This document shows, in pieces, positions 1 through 5,109 of a DNA stretch of 13,190 nucleotides. The notes under the pieces were generated by a model. That model searched no databases. It saw only the letters and a program-made list of their open reading frames with translations, and was not told the origin of the DNA. Position 1 is the first letter of the stretch. Each line of letters begins with the position of its first letter. The translations under genes and the position numbers were made by a program. This stretch comes from a bacterium (GTDB lineage Bacteria; Cyanobacteriota; Vampirovibrionia; Obscuribacterales; Obscuribacteraceae): contig JAUIJG010000117.1 of NCBI GenBank assembly GCA_030431355.1, positions 1 to 13,190 of the forward strand. The letters run 5' to 3'.

Positions 1-321
1 ACCGGAAGCGACTCGCATTAGATGGAGGGCCACATCTTCCCGCATGAGACGGAAATTGGGACTCAGGGCGCTGTGGTCTTCTATAGATTGGGCGGATTTG
101 AAAAAGCTCTCTATTTCTCTAATGCCGGCTTTGATATCGGTAACCACCGCATATACTTCGGTACGGTTACATGTTGACAAGATGGCAGCTTCTTGGAGAT
201 TGGGAAATCTGGTAAGCCCTTCCAGGGCATGGGCTATGCAAGATTCGGGGATGACAAATCTTTCTCTTATAGCTATGGGAGTTGAGTGGTAGTTAAGACC
301 ACATACAACAAGGTGACTCAT
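1..321 (-). CDS. hemA: Glutamyl-tRNA reductase, N-terminal part (cut by window edge)
   Basis: This is the first 107 codons of glutamyl-tRNA reductase, which reduces Glu-tRNA(Glu) to glutamate-1-semialdehyde in the cytoplasm, the first committed step of C5 tetrapyrrole synthesis. The frame is open from the ATG at 321-319 to the left edge. The N-terminus MSHLVVCGLNYHSTPIAIRE matches the family's opening strand and the H-x-T/S-x-P-I/V-x-x-R-E signature. The catalytic motif ILSTCNRTEVY sits at residues 48-57, with the nucleophile Cys51 placed as in family members (about residue 48-50). An in-frame TAA lies only 15 bases upstream of the ATG, so the start is well constrained, although no good Shine-Dalgarno sequence precedes it. 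It is the last gene of a minus-strand series and lies 170 bp after a BtuF-like gene. The NADPH-binding and dimerisation domains lie outside the window. The identification is firm. Confidence 0.95.
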   Translation of the reverse strand, partial: MSHLVVCGLNYHSTPIAIRERFVIPESCIAHALEGLTRFPNLQEAAILSTCNRTEVYAVVTDIKAGIREIESFFKSAQSIEDHSALSPNFRLMREDVALHLMRVASG

Positions 322-353
322 GGAGAATCCGACCAGTTAAGGGTACCAAGCAG

Positions 354-384
354 AAGCATTGTATCAATGCCAGCAAAAATGCTT
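354..384 (-). repeat. Nested, mutually exclusive inverted repeats in the hemA leader
   Basis: GCATTG (356-361) and CAATGC (365-370) form a perfect 6-bp inverted repeat with a 3-base spacer. The same left arm, extended to AAGCATT (354-360), is also a perfect 7-bp complement of AATGCTT (378-384). Both pairings cannot form at once because they share 356-360. They lie between the candidate -10 box and the hemA start codon. An operator or an RNA switch are both possible, and nothing in the sequence decides between them. Confidence 0.4.
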
Positions 385-389
385 TAGAG

Positions 390-395
390 ATTATA
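390..395 (-). promoter_or_regulatory. Candidate -10 box of hemA
   Basis: A perfect TATAAT is read on the minus strand 69 bp before the hemA start, in the 170-bp gap after the btuF-like gene. No good -35 stands at 16-18 bp; the nearest resemblance, TTGCGG, is 20 bp away. If used, transcription would begin near 383 and give a leader of about 60 nt containing the inverted repeats described separately. Confidence 0.4.
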
Positions 396-471
396 TCGGC
401 TTGAAAATACTAGAACCGCAATCCTCAAAATCTGCTAAACAAATTGTAGCTCTTGCCTTTTGGCGTTGTGG

Positions 472-487
472 TCAGCCCTGAGGCTGA
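472..487 (-). terminator. Weak hairpin after the btuF-like gene
   Basis: TCAGCC (472-477) and GGCTGA (482-487) make a 6-bp stem with a 4-base loop, starting 4 bases past the stop of the btuF-like gene on the minus strand. No T-tract follows in that direction, so it is at best a weak terminator or an mRNA 3'-end stabiliser. Confidence 0.3.
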
Positions 488-491
488 TCTT

Positions 492-1451
492 TCATCCCTC
501 TATATGCTTATCTCTAATTAAGATCAAATGTTTATTTGATTTTAGCCAGGCGTCCAGATCCTCCCTCTTTTCAGGGTGCAGTCTGGTTGACAGCCAGTGC
601 AAACCGGTCAAAATTCGGAGTGTAGGCCTGGATAGCTGATCTTCTTCGGCCGGAGGCAGATAATAGAATTTTTTTGACTTAACGGCGTTTAAGCTACTCC
701 AGGGAGGGCGACTGATTATCTTCTCTTGGCGAGCTTCATTTGGAAGGATGAGAATCTCCGGTTTCAGGGTGATCACTTTTTCATCGGTCAGCTTAGGATA
801 GCTTGCTGAAAATGAATCCGTTGCGTTTTTGGCACCGCATATAGTGATAACATCGTGAAGGAAGCTCTCCCCGCCTACGCTGACAGCCGGGTGAGTCCAA
901 ACGCAAAACAACACATTGGGATGTTTGCTGTTCTTCAATATGTTCTCCAGCTGTACTATTGATTCTCTGAACTGGGTTGATAGAAGATGGGCTCGCTCTT
1001 TCGCTCCGCATAGTTCGCCTAGAATTTCGAGGTTGTCGGCTATATCCAATATTTTGTTGTTGGGAAGTGTCCGCGTTTTGAAGCCATGTTTGTCAATCTG
1101 GGAAGCCAGCCCTTCCTGACCCGATACCAGAAGAACAAGGTCGGGTTTCAGCTTGGTTAGCATTTCGTACTTGGCGCTAATGAAAGTGCCTGCCCTTGTC
1201 TTGTTTTTCGCTTCTTCCGGATAGTTGCAATAGGTGCTGTTTGCGACCAGTTTGTCTTCTCCGCCCACGGCGTAAATAAGCTCCGTATTGGATGGAGCAA
1301 AGGAGACCAGCCTGTCCACCGATTTCTTTGCTGGAGAGGGCTCCTCGTCTCTCTTTGCTGTGGCAATGGGATGTGCCGCTTTCGTCTCCGAATTTGTATT
1401 GCAGGCGGTTGTTCCAAGGCAAGCAAGAATAGACAGTGCCAGGGCGACCAA
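492..1451 (-). CDS. BtuF-like periplasmic substrate-binding lipoprotein (corrinoid/haem/siderophore ABC type)
   Basis: The 319-residue protein has the helical-backbone metal-receptor fold (PF01497), as in BtuF, the vitamin B12-binding component of the BtuCD importer. Evidence is RLVSFAPSNTELIYAVG at residues 47-63, an NYPEEAK stretch at 76-82, an EMLTKLKPDLVLL segment, and VSVGGESFLHDVITICG-type spacing like BtuF's second lobe. A hydrophobic leader ends in LGTTAC, giving a probable lipidated Cys17; the lipobox is imperfect, with Thr at -3. The listed start is TTG. It leaves the signal peptide without basic residues, while the frame stays open upstream to a CTG at 1496-1494 preceded by AAGGAG at 8 bp, which would add NKRQY before the hydrophobic core and overlap the previous gene. 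No permease or ATPase partner is in the window. The family is firm. The ligand is inferred as a corrinoid, with haem or siderophore as alternatives. Confidence 0.88.
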   Translation of the reverse strand: MVALALSILACLGTTACNTNSETKAAHPIATAKRDEEPSPAKKSVDRLVSFAPSNTELIYAVGGEDKLVANSTYCNYPEEAKNKTRAGTFISAKYEMLTKLKPDLVLLVSGQEGLASQIDKHGFKTRTLPNNKILDIADNLEILGELCGAKERAHLLSTQFRESIVQLENILKNSKHPNVLFCVWTHPAVSVGGESFLHDVITICGAKNATDSFSASYPKLTDEKVITLKPEILILPNEARQEKIISRPPWSSLNAVKSKKFYYLPPAEEDQLSRPTLRILTGLHWLSTRLHPEKREDLDAWLKSNKHLILIRDKHIEG

Positions 1452-1465
1452 ATATTGACGCTTAT

Positions 1466-2032
1466 TTAGAGATGCGGCGAATTTGATTGCAGCCAGTGTT
1501 CAGTCTCCTTGATTCGATCCGCCGGTTGGTCGGATTTCACCGTATAGACCCTGTCTAGAAGCTCCCATTCGTAGAGGGTCATTTTGATGAGGCGGTCAAT
1601 CTGTTTTTGATAGTCTAAATCAGTCCAGCGAAAATCGTCCTCCGGGGGAGGAAACATTGGTGGAATGTAAATTATGCTGCTGTATTTTTCCGCTTGTTTT
1701 CGGGCTTTGGCGTAGTAAGCTTCGCTGTCATAGGTCATGGCCTGGCAAATATTCCAGCGTTGCCAGAGAACCCAGCAGTCTATGGTTGAGCGATCTGAGA
1801 TAAAAGCGTCGAGCTTCTCTTCGGTCTCTATCTGGGCGTCTAGAACTTTCCTTTTGAATCCTTCTTGATCGGGAATCTCTCCGATTCTTTGATAGCCCAT
1901 CTCCTGGCAGAGAGCGCGGGCTATCTCCGGGATGATTTTTAAAGAGAGGAGCGGAGTCAGAGACTCCACTAATGTGGTCTTTCCGACTCCGCTTGCACCT
2001 ATCACGATGATTCGTTTTTTACTCTTCATCAT
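1466..2032 (-). CDS. P-loop ATPase/kinase, AAA_28 (NadR-like) type
   Basis: This 188-residue cytoplasmic protein has a clean Walker A motif GASGVGKT at residues 12-19. FISDRSTID at 77-85 has Asp80 placed like the Walker B/DR motif of small-molecule and nucleoside kinases. Size and motif layout fit the AAA_28 domain seen in NadR (ribosylnicotinamide kinase) and in many uncharacterised stand-alone ATPases. The C-terminal half (AYYAKARKQAEKY, then a Pro-rich loop PPMFPPPEDDF and a Trp-rich helix) resembles the lid and substrate region of that group. The start ATGATG overlaps the flotillin stop (ATGA, 4 bp), with AGAGG directly before it, so translation is probably coupled. The substrate is unknown. 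Position before a corrinoid-type binding protein makes a salvage kinase conceivable, but that is only context. Confidence 0.8.
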   Translation of the reverse strand: MMKSKKRIIVIGASGVGKTTLVESLTPLLSLKIIPEIARALCQEMGYQRIGEIPDQEGFKRKVLDAQIETEEKLDAFISDRSTIDCWVLWQRWNICQAMTYDSEAYYAKARKQAEKYSSIIYIPPMFPPPEDDFRWTDLDYQKQIDRLIKMTLYEWELLDRVYTVKSDQPADRIKETEHWLQSNSPHL

Positions 2033-3582
2033 CCTCTTTGAGGTGGACGTGGTGGGGCCTGTACTGTTGCTGGAGGCTGGGACGGTTTTGCGTTAGCGTT
2101 TACCGTTTGGCCTTTCTGCATGGTTTCGACCAGGTCGATACCGGTAAGACCTTTTACCATTGTCATTCCTTGAGCTGCCACGTTGATGACATCCGAGGTT
2201 AGTTTGCCCATTCCGCTGGTTTCTCCGCCGGTGGAAAGTAGGGTTACATTTCCAATCTTGGATAACGGTTGAGCGGCTGCGCTCACAAGCTCCGGCAATT
2301 TCTCAATTACCATGCTGGCCATAGCTGCGTCATTATACTGTTTGTATGCTTCCGCTTTCTTGGCCATCGCTTCGGCTTCTGCCTGACCTCTGGCGGCGAT
2401 GATAGTCGCCTGGGCAAGACCCTTGGCTCTGTCCGCTTCTGCCTGGGCAAGACCCAATTGTCGGGCTGCGTCGGCTTCAGCTTCAGCGCGTAACTTGGTG
2501 GAATTGGCATCACCTCTTGCCTTGGCTTCTGTCGCCTGGGCGTCGCCTTCGGCGAGGATTCTTCTTTTATCCTGCTCGGCTTGGGCCAGCAGCCTTACTC
2601 GAGTCTGCTCGGCTTCTGCCGGTTTGGTGATGTCAGCTTCCAGAGATACTTGCCTCTTCTGGACTTCTACCTGCTGCAACTCTACTTCTTTTTGTGCTTC
2701 AACAATTTTGATTTGCTGTTGCTCGGAGATAAGTTGCTGCTGGGATTTTGCCTTCCTGATGTCATACATCATATCCGATTGCGCTTTTTGTTCGGCTACT
2801 TCGGATTGATATATGGCCTGCTTCACCTGGAATTCTTTGGACGCTTCGGCAACCCTTGTGTCAGCAAGAAGTTTGGCTTTAGCGCCTTCCTCGGCGGCAT
2901 TAGCTTGGGCGATCTGAGAATCTCTGGTGGCGGCAGCCTGGGCGATTTGTGTATCCCTGGTAGCGTTAGCTTCACCAATAGCCGCAGATCTTTTTGCTTC
3001 AGCGGTATGCTTTTTACCGAGAGCTTCCAGATAACCGACATCATCGCTGATCTCTTTGATAGTGAATGAAACTACTGTCAGACCCATCTTGGCGAGATCC
3101 TTTACGGACACGTCGGCTACTCGCTGGGCAAATGAGTCGAAGTTGCCGATAAGCTCTTCAACCGTCATCTGTCCCATGATCGCTCTCAAGTGACCCATGA
3201 GGGTCTCGTGGGCAACCATTCTAATCTCATCTTCATCTTTGCCGAGGAACTGCTCAGAAGCAGTTTGAATGGAGACGGTGTCTCCTTTTACTTTAATCTG
3301 AGCTACACCCTGGACGTAGATAGGGACTCCATTACTCGTGATCATCGGCGCGTTTGAACGTACTTCAATCGGCATGACCTCAAGACTAAGGATATCTTTT
3401 TGCTGGATCATCGGAAGCACCACGGTGCCTCCACCAACGATGATGGTAGGCTCTTTGCCACCACCTGATATGACCATCGCCTCGTTCGGTCCGCATTTCT
3501 GATAGAGAGTCGTCAAAATGCTCACGATCACGAAGAAACCTATAACCACTATTGCGGCCATTACCATAGACATGGGGTCCAT
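2029..3582 (-). CDS. floT: Flotillin-like SPFH-domain membrane scaffold protein
   Basis: The 517-residue protein begins with one membrane segment (about residues 7-26). An SPFH/PHB domain follows (about 30-190, including ITSNGVPIYVQGVAQIKV and an FTIKEISD strand typical of flotillins). A long Ala/Glu/Gln-rich coiled coil (about 195-420) carries the AEAEA-type flotillin repeats. The tail is Pro-rich and ends PPRPPQRG. Flotillins oligomerise on the inner face of the membrane and organise fluid or lipid microdomains, as in Bacillus subtilis FloT (YuaG). The ATG is preceded by AAAGGAG at 3590-3596 with 7-bp spacing, the best ribosome-binding site in this part of the window. An NfeD-like gene lies upstream on the same strand, which matches the known yuaF-yuaG pairing. 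The downstream ATPase overlaps its stop. Plus-strand ORFs inside it are mirror images of the coiled-coil codons. Confidence 0.95.
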   Translation of the reverse strand: MDPMSMVMAAIVVIGFFVIVSILTTLYQKCGPNEAMVISGGGKEPTIIVGGGTVVLPMIQQKDILSLEVMPIEVRSNAPMITSNGVPIYVQGVAQIKVKGDTVSIQTASEQFLGKDEDEIRMVAHETLMGHLRAIMGQMTVEELIGNFDSFAQRVADVSVKDLAKMGLTVVSFTIKEISDDVGYLEALGKKHTAEAKRSAAIGEANATRDTQIAQAAATRDSQIAQANAAEEGAKAKLLADTRVAEASKEFQVKQAIYQSEVAEQKAQSDMMYDIRKAKSQQQLISEQQQIKIVEAQKEVELQQVEVQKRQVSLEADITKPAEAEQTRVRLLAQAEQDKRRILAEGDAQATEAKARGDANSTKLRAEAEADAARQLGLAQAEADRAKGLAQATIIAARGQAEAEAMAKKAEAYKQYNDAAMASMVIEKLPELVSAAAQPLSKIGNVTLLSTGGETSGMGKLTSDVINVAAQGMTMVKGLTGIDLVETMQKGQTVNANAKPSQPPATVQAPPRPPQRG

Positions 3583-3594
3583 GCATATACTCCT

Positions 3595-3837
3595 TTACTG
3601 AGCTATTTTGAGGATTAACACTTCTATCCTCTTGCCCAGTGCGAACCTAAATAAATCAATTAATTGTTGTCGACCACAAGATCTATAATAGCGTCTATGG
3701 GTAGATATTTCAGGGATTCCACCATTTTCCTTTATTATCTTGACAGCCCGCAATAGCCCTTGACCGGCCGTTTTCCGGGAAGTCTGTTTTCTTAAAAGGA
3801 CCGATAATCTGGCGACCTTTAATAAGAAAAAATGCAC
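3595..3837 (-). CDS. Possible small basic protein or leader ORF before flotillin
   Basis: An 80-codon ORF starts at GTG (3837) and ends with a TAA that overlaps the flotillin Shine-Dalgarno sequence, only 12 bases before the flotillin ATG. The predicted product is very basic (about 17 Lys/Arg against 4 Asp/Glu) and has no recognisable domain or clear membrane segment. A possible AAGAG lies 12 bases before the GTG, which is rather far. The arrangement would allow translational coupling to flotillin and places the ORF downstream of the TATAAT at 3932-3937. Composition is not strongly gene-like, so chance is a real alternative. Confidence 0.22.
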   Translation of the reverse strand: MHFFLLKVARLSVLLRKQTSRKTAGQGLLRAVKIIKENGGIPEISTHRRYYRSCGRQQLIDLFRFALGKRIEVLILKIAQ

Positions 3838-3931
3838 TAAATCCAGTATCTCTTTTCTGCGCTGTTTGATTTCTTAGAGCGAGTCGCCTGGGAGTTGTCT
3901 GTGGATTTGGCTCCAGGAAGATCTGGTTCAT

Positions 3932-3937
3932 ATTATA
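3932..3937 (-). promoter_or_regulatory. Candidate -10 box upstream of flotillin
   Basis: A perfect TATAAT reads on the minus strand about 350 bp before the flotillin ATG. No convincing -35 hexamer is at 16-18 bp. The -35 area lies just next to the inverted repeat at 3961-3974, which suggests an activator- or repressor-controlled promoter. It could equally be a chance match in AT-rich DNA. Confidence 0.35.
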
Positions 3938-3960
3938 GTCATCGAATATGGTATCAGTGT

Positions 3961-3990
3961 CTTGCCTTGGCAAGTTGGTACAAGTTAGTA
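3961..3990. repeat. Inverted repeat overlapping a tandem 10-bp repeat (operator-like)
   Basis: CTTGCC-TT-GGCAAG (3961-3974) is a perfect 6-bp inverted repeat with a 2-base centre. It overlaps CAAGTTGGTA (3971-3980) and CAAGTTAGTA (3981-3990), two adjacent copies differing at one base. The block sits just upstream, in the minus direction, of the TATAAT at 3932-3937, where an operator or activator site would be expected. Function is inferred from position only. Confidence 0.4.
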
Positions 3991-4094
3991 AAGGTTGTCT
4001 CAGTAGTGATGGCATTCAAGCTGCCTCTACCCGCCGTAGCGGTTTTGGTTATCGGTGTTGGACTGCCACCAGATACGATGAGAGATTCCGAAGG

Positions 4095-4172
4095 TCAGCG
4101 TCGCTTGTGGGACATTGCCAGAAATGTATTCATGACAAACAGGCCCACAAGCAGAACCGCGGACATTATCAT
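4095..4172 (-). CDS. Possible 25-residue single-span membrane peptide
   Basis: The ORF starts ATGATAATG, encodes a hydrophobic core (SAVLLVGLFVMNTFLAM) and ends SHKRR, so it looks like a one-span peptide with a positive C-terminal anchor. It lies 30 bases after the stop of the nfeD-like gene on the same strand. No Shine-Dalgarno sequence is at the proper distance (AAAGGA is about 20 bases away). Short hydrophobic ORFs arise by chance, so this stays a candidate. Confidence 0.22.
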   Translation of the reverse strand: MIMSAVLLVGLFVMNTFLAMSHKRR

Positions 4173-4201
4173 TGTCGGGAGATCCGATTAGCTGTCCTTT
4201 C

Positions 4202-4975
4202 TCAGGAGGTGAAGGATTCTTCCAGGCTGTGCTCTTTGTAGGGTTCCACGACAACCATGTGTTCTTTGGTGTCCACAATTAGAACCTTGGAGCCACGCTC
4301 TATGGATTGCTCCGGCGAGCTTGTTATGGCTGCGGAGTTGTAGAGTTTGTTTCCGACCACGTAAGTGATCATGCCGGTGTGGCCTTTGGGAATTGTCGCT
4401 TCCACCTCTCCCACCTGTCCAACAACATTGTTGCTGTCCAGATGCGAACTGCTGGTTAAGTAGCGCATCATCAAAAGAATGGTTGTCTTAAACAGTTTGG
4501 TGAAGAACCAACCCAGGAAAGCTGCCGGAATCAGTGATAGCCATCCTATGTAAGGAAAGAATTTAAGCGCAAAGTGTCCGCCGAAGCCGAACCCAGTGAA
4601 ATATAGAGATAGGTTTGTGGGTGAAAAGAGACCGATAATGAATTTCAGAACCCTAGACCAACCCCTCTGACTTACAGGTAAGGCACCGAATCTATCCGTC
4701 TGTGAGCCGCCGGCACCCTGGTGGGTGTCCACATCGGTGTCAGCATCGACGTCCACATCGGCATCCGCATCGGCATGGACATCCACGTCTGCATCAGCGT
4801 GGACATCCACGTCTGCGTCGGCGTGTACATCCACATCCACATCCGCGTCTGCATCAACGTCGCCATGATCATGACCTTCGCCGAAGTTACCCAGCGCAAA
4901 ATTCAGTATGATAAAGAGGCTACCGCCAAAGAAAAGTATGAGGTAGCTCTGTCCCAGTGCATACAGGGGTGTCAT
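4202..4975 (-). CDS. NfeD-like integral membrane protein with Asp/His repeat and C-terminal OB-fold-like domain
   Basis: This 257-residue protein fits the NfeD/YuaF class that partners flotillins. It has an N-terminal membrane segment (about residues 9-28), an extraordinary acidic repeat (35-85), two further hydrophobic segments (about 108-130 and 136-175, ending in LMMRYL), and a C-terminal soluble domain (about 185-245). In that domain, VVGQVGEVEATIPKG, YVVGNKLYNSAAI and GSKVLIVDTKEHMVVVEPY follow the pattern of NfeD OB folds (G-x-x-G-x-v...G..V.V......L.V). An in-frame TAA 9 bases before the ATG fixes the start; the ribosome-binding site is weak. NfeD proteins associate with SPFH proteins at the membrane. 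Here flotillin is the next large gene downstream on the same strand, though 619 bp away, whereas B. subtilis yuaF and yuaG are adjacent. The family call is good; the role of the repeat is unknown. Confidence 0.82.
   Translation of the reverse strand: MTPLYALGQSYLILFFGGSLFIILNFALGNFGEGHDHGDVDADADVDVDVHADADVDVHADADVDVHADADADVDVDADTDVDTHQGAGGSQTDRFGALPVSQRGWSRVLKFIIGLFSPTNLSLYFTGFGFGGHFALKFFPYIGWLSLIPAAFLGWFFTKLFKTTILLMMRYLTSSSHLDSNNVVGQVGEVEATIPKGHTGMITYVVGNKLYNSAAITSSPEQSIERGSKVLIVDTKEHMVVVEPYKEHSLEESFTS
4721..4873 (-). repeat. Low-complexity repeat with 24-bp units coding an alternating Asp/His tract
   Basis: Within the nfeD-like gene, residues 39-84 form 23 dipeptides in which every odd position is Asp (or His at 51, 59 and 67) and every even position is Val, Ala or Thr. 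The unit HADADVDV (24 bp) occurs twice in full and a third time in part, with only a few base differences between copies. HDH at 35-37 and His85 flank it. The DNA is consistent with expansion by slippage or unequal exchange. Confidence 0.9.
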
Positions 4976-5091
4976 TTCATGTTAACCTGTTTTTCGATAA
5001 AACCTATTAGGAATAAAATACCCAGCTAAAGCCTGAAATAAACATGGATTCGCCCGTTTCGGCATAAAGAAAAGACTAAGATTTTTGCCGG

Positions 5092-5099
5092 TATATTAT
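5092..5099 (+). promoter_or_regulatory. Weak candidate -10 region of the DHH-CBS-PAP gene
   Basis: TATATTAT lies 10 bases before the ATGATG start, in the 134-bp divergent gap shared with the nfeD-like gene. No -35 hexamer is visible at normal spacing. If real, the mRNA leader would be only a few bases, and no Shine-Dalgarno sequence is seen (AATAAAG only). Confidence 0.28.
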
Positions 5100-5109
5100 T
5101 TGAATAAAG

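Larger units (their letters stand above)
3583..4201. other. 619-bp interval between the nfeD-like gene and flotillin, no convincing gene
   Basis: No protein family is recognisable in any frame here. On the minus strand it holds a perfect -10 box (3932-3937), preceded by an inverted repeat (3961-3974) and a tandem 10-bp repeat (3971-3990). It also holds an 80-codon basic ORF (3595-3837) whose TAA abuts the flotillin ribosome-binding site, an unrelated 101-codon ORF (3710-4015) and a 25-codon hydrophobic ORF (4095-4172). Plus-strand ORFs at 3895-4191 and 3948-4241 lack recognisable sequence and run into the nfeD-like gene's 3' region. It may be a long 5' leader, a decayed gene, or both. Confidence 0.5.

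Noticed and set aside
44..292. 82-codon plus-strand ORF
   Set aside because: It is the mirror of the hemA reading frame, whose STCNRTEVY motif and family-matching N-terminus read on the minus strand.
2399..3069. Long plus-strand ORFs rich in Ser/Ala/Cys/Leu
   Set aside because: They are antisense to the repetitive flotillin coiled coil, whose biased codons leave the opposite strand open.
3710..4015. 101-codon minus-strand ORF
   Set aside because: No recognisable family, no ribosome-binding site and gene-unlike composition; it also overlaps the 80-codon ORF in another frame.
3583..4201. Cobalamin riboswitch upstream of the flotillin-btuF-like cluster
   Set aside because: I looked for the conserved B12-box (GCCACTG) on the minus strand and did not find it.
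3895..4241. Plus-strand ORFs of 97-98 codons
   Set aside because: No recognisable family. One has a TTG start, neither has a good ribosome-binding site, and one runs into the 3' end of the nfeD-like gene on the opposite strand.
4721..4873. CRISPR-like short repeats
   Set aside because: The 24-bp units are directly adjacent without unique spacers and keep a reading frame, so they are a coding tandem repeat.
4702..5029. Plus-strand ORFs rich in His/Arg/Pro or Ile/Val
   Set aside because: They are the reverse-strand reading of the Asp/His repeat in the nfeD-like gene, not independent proteins.
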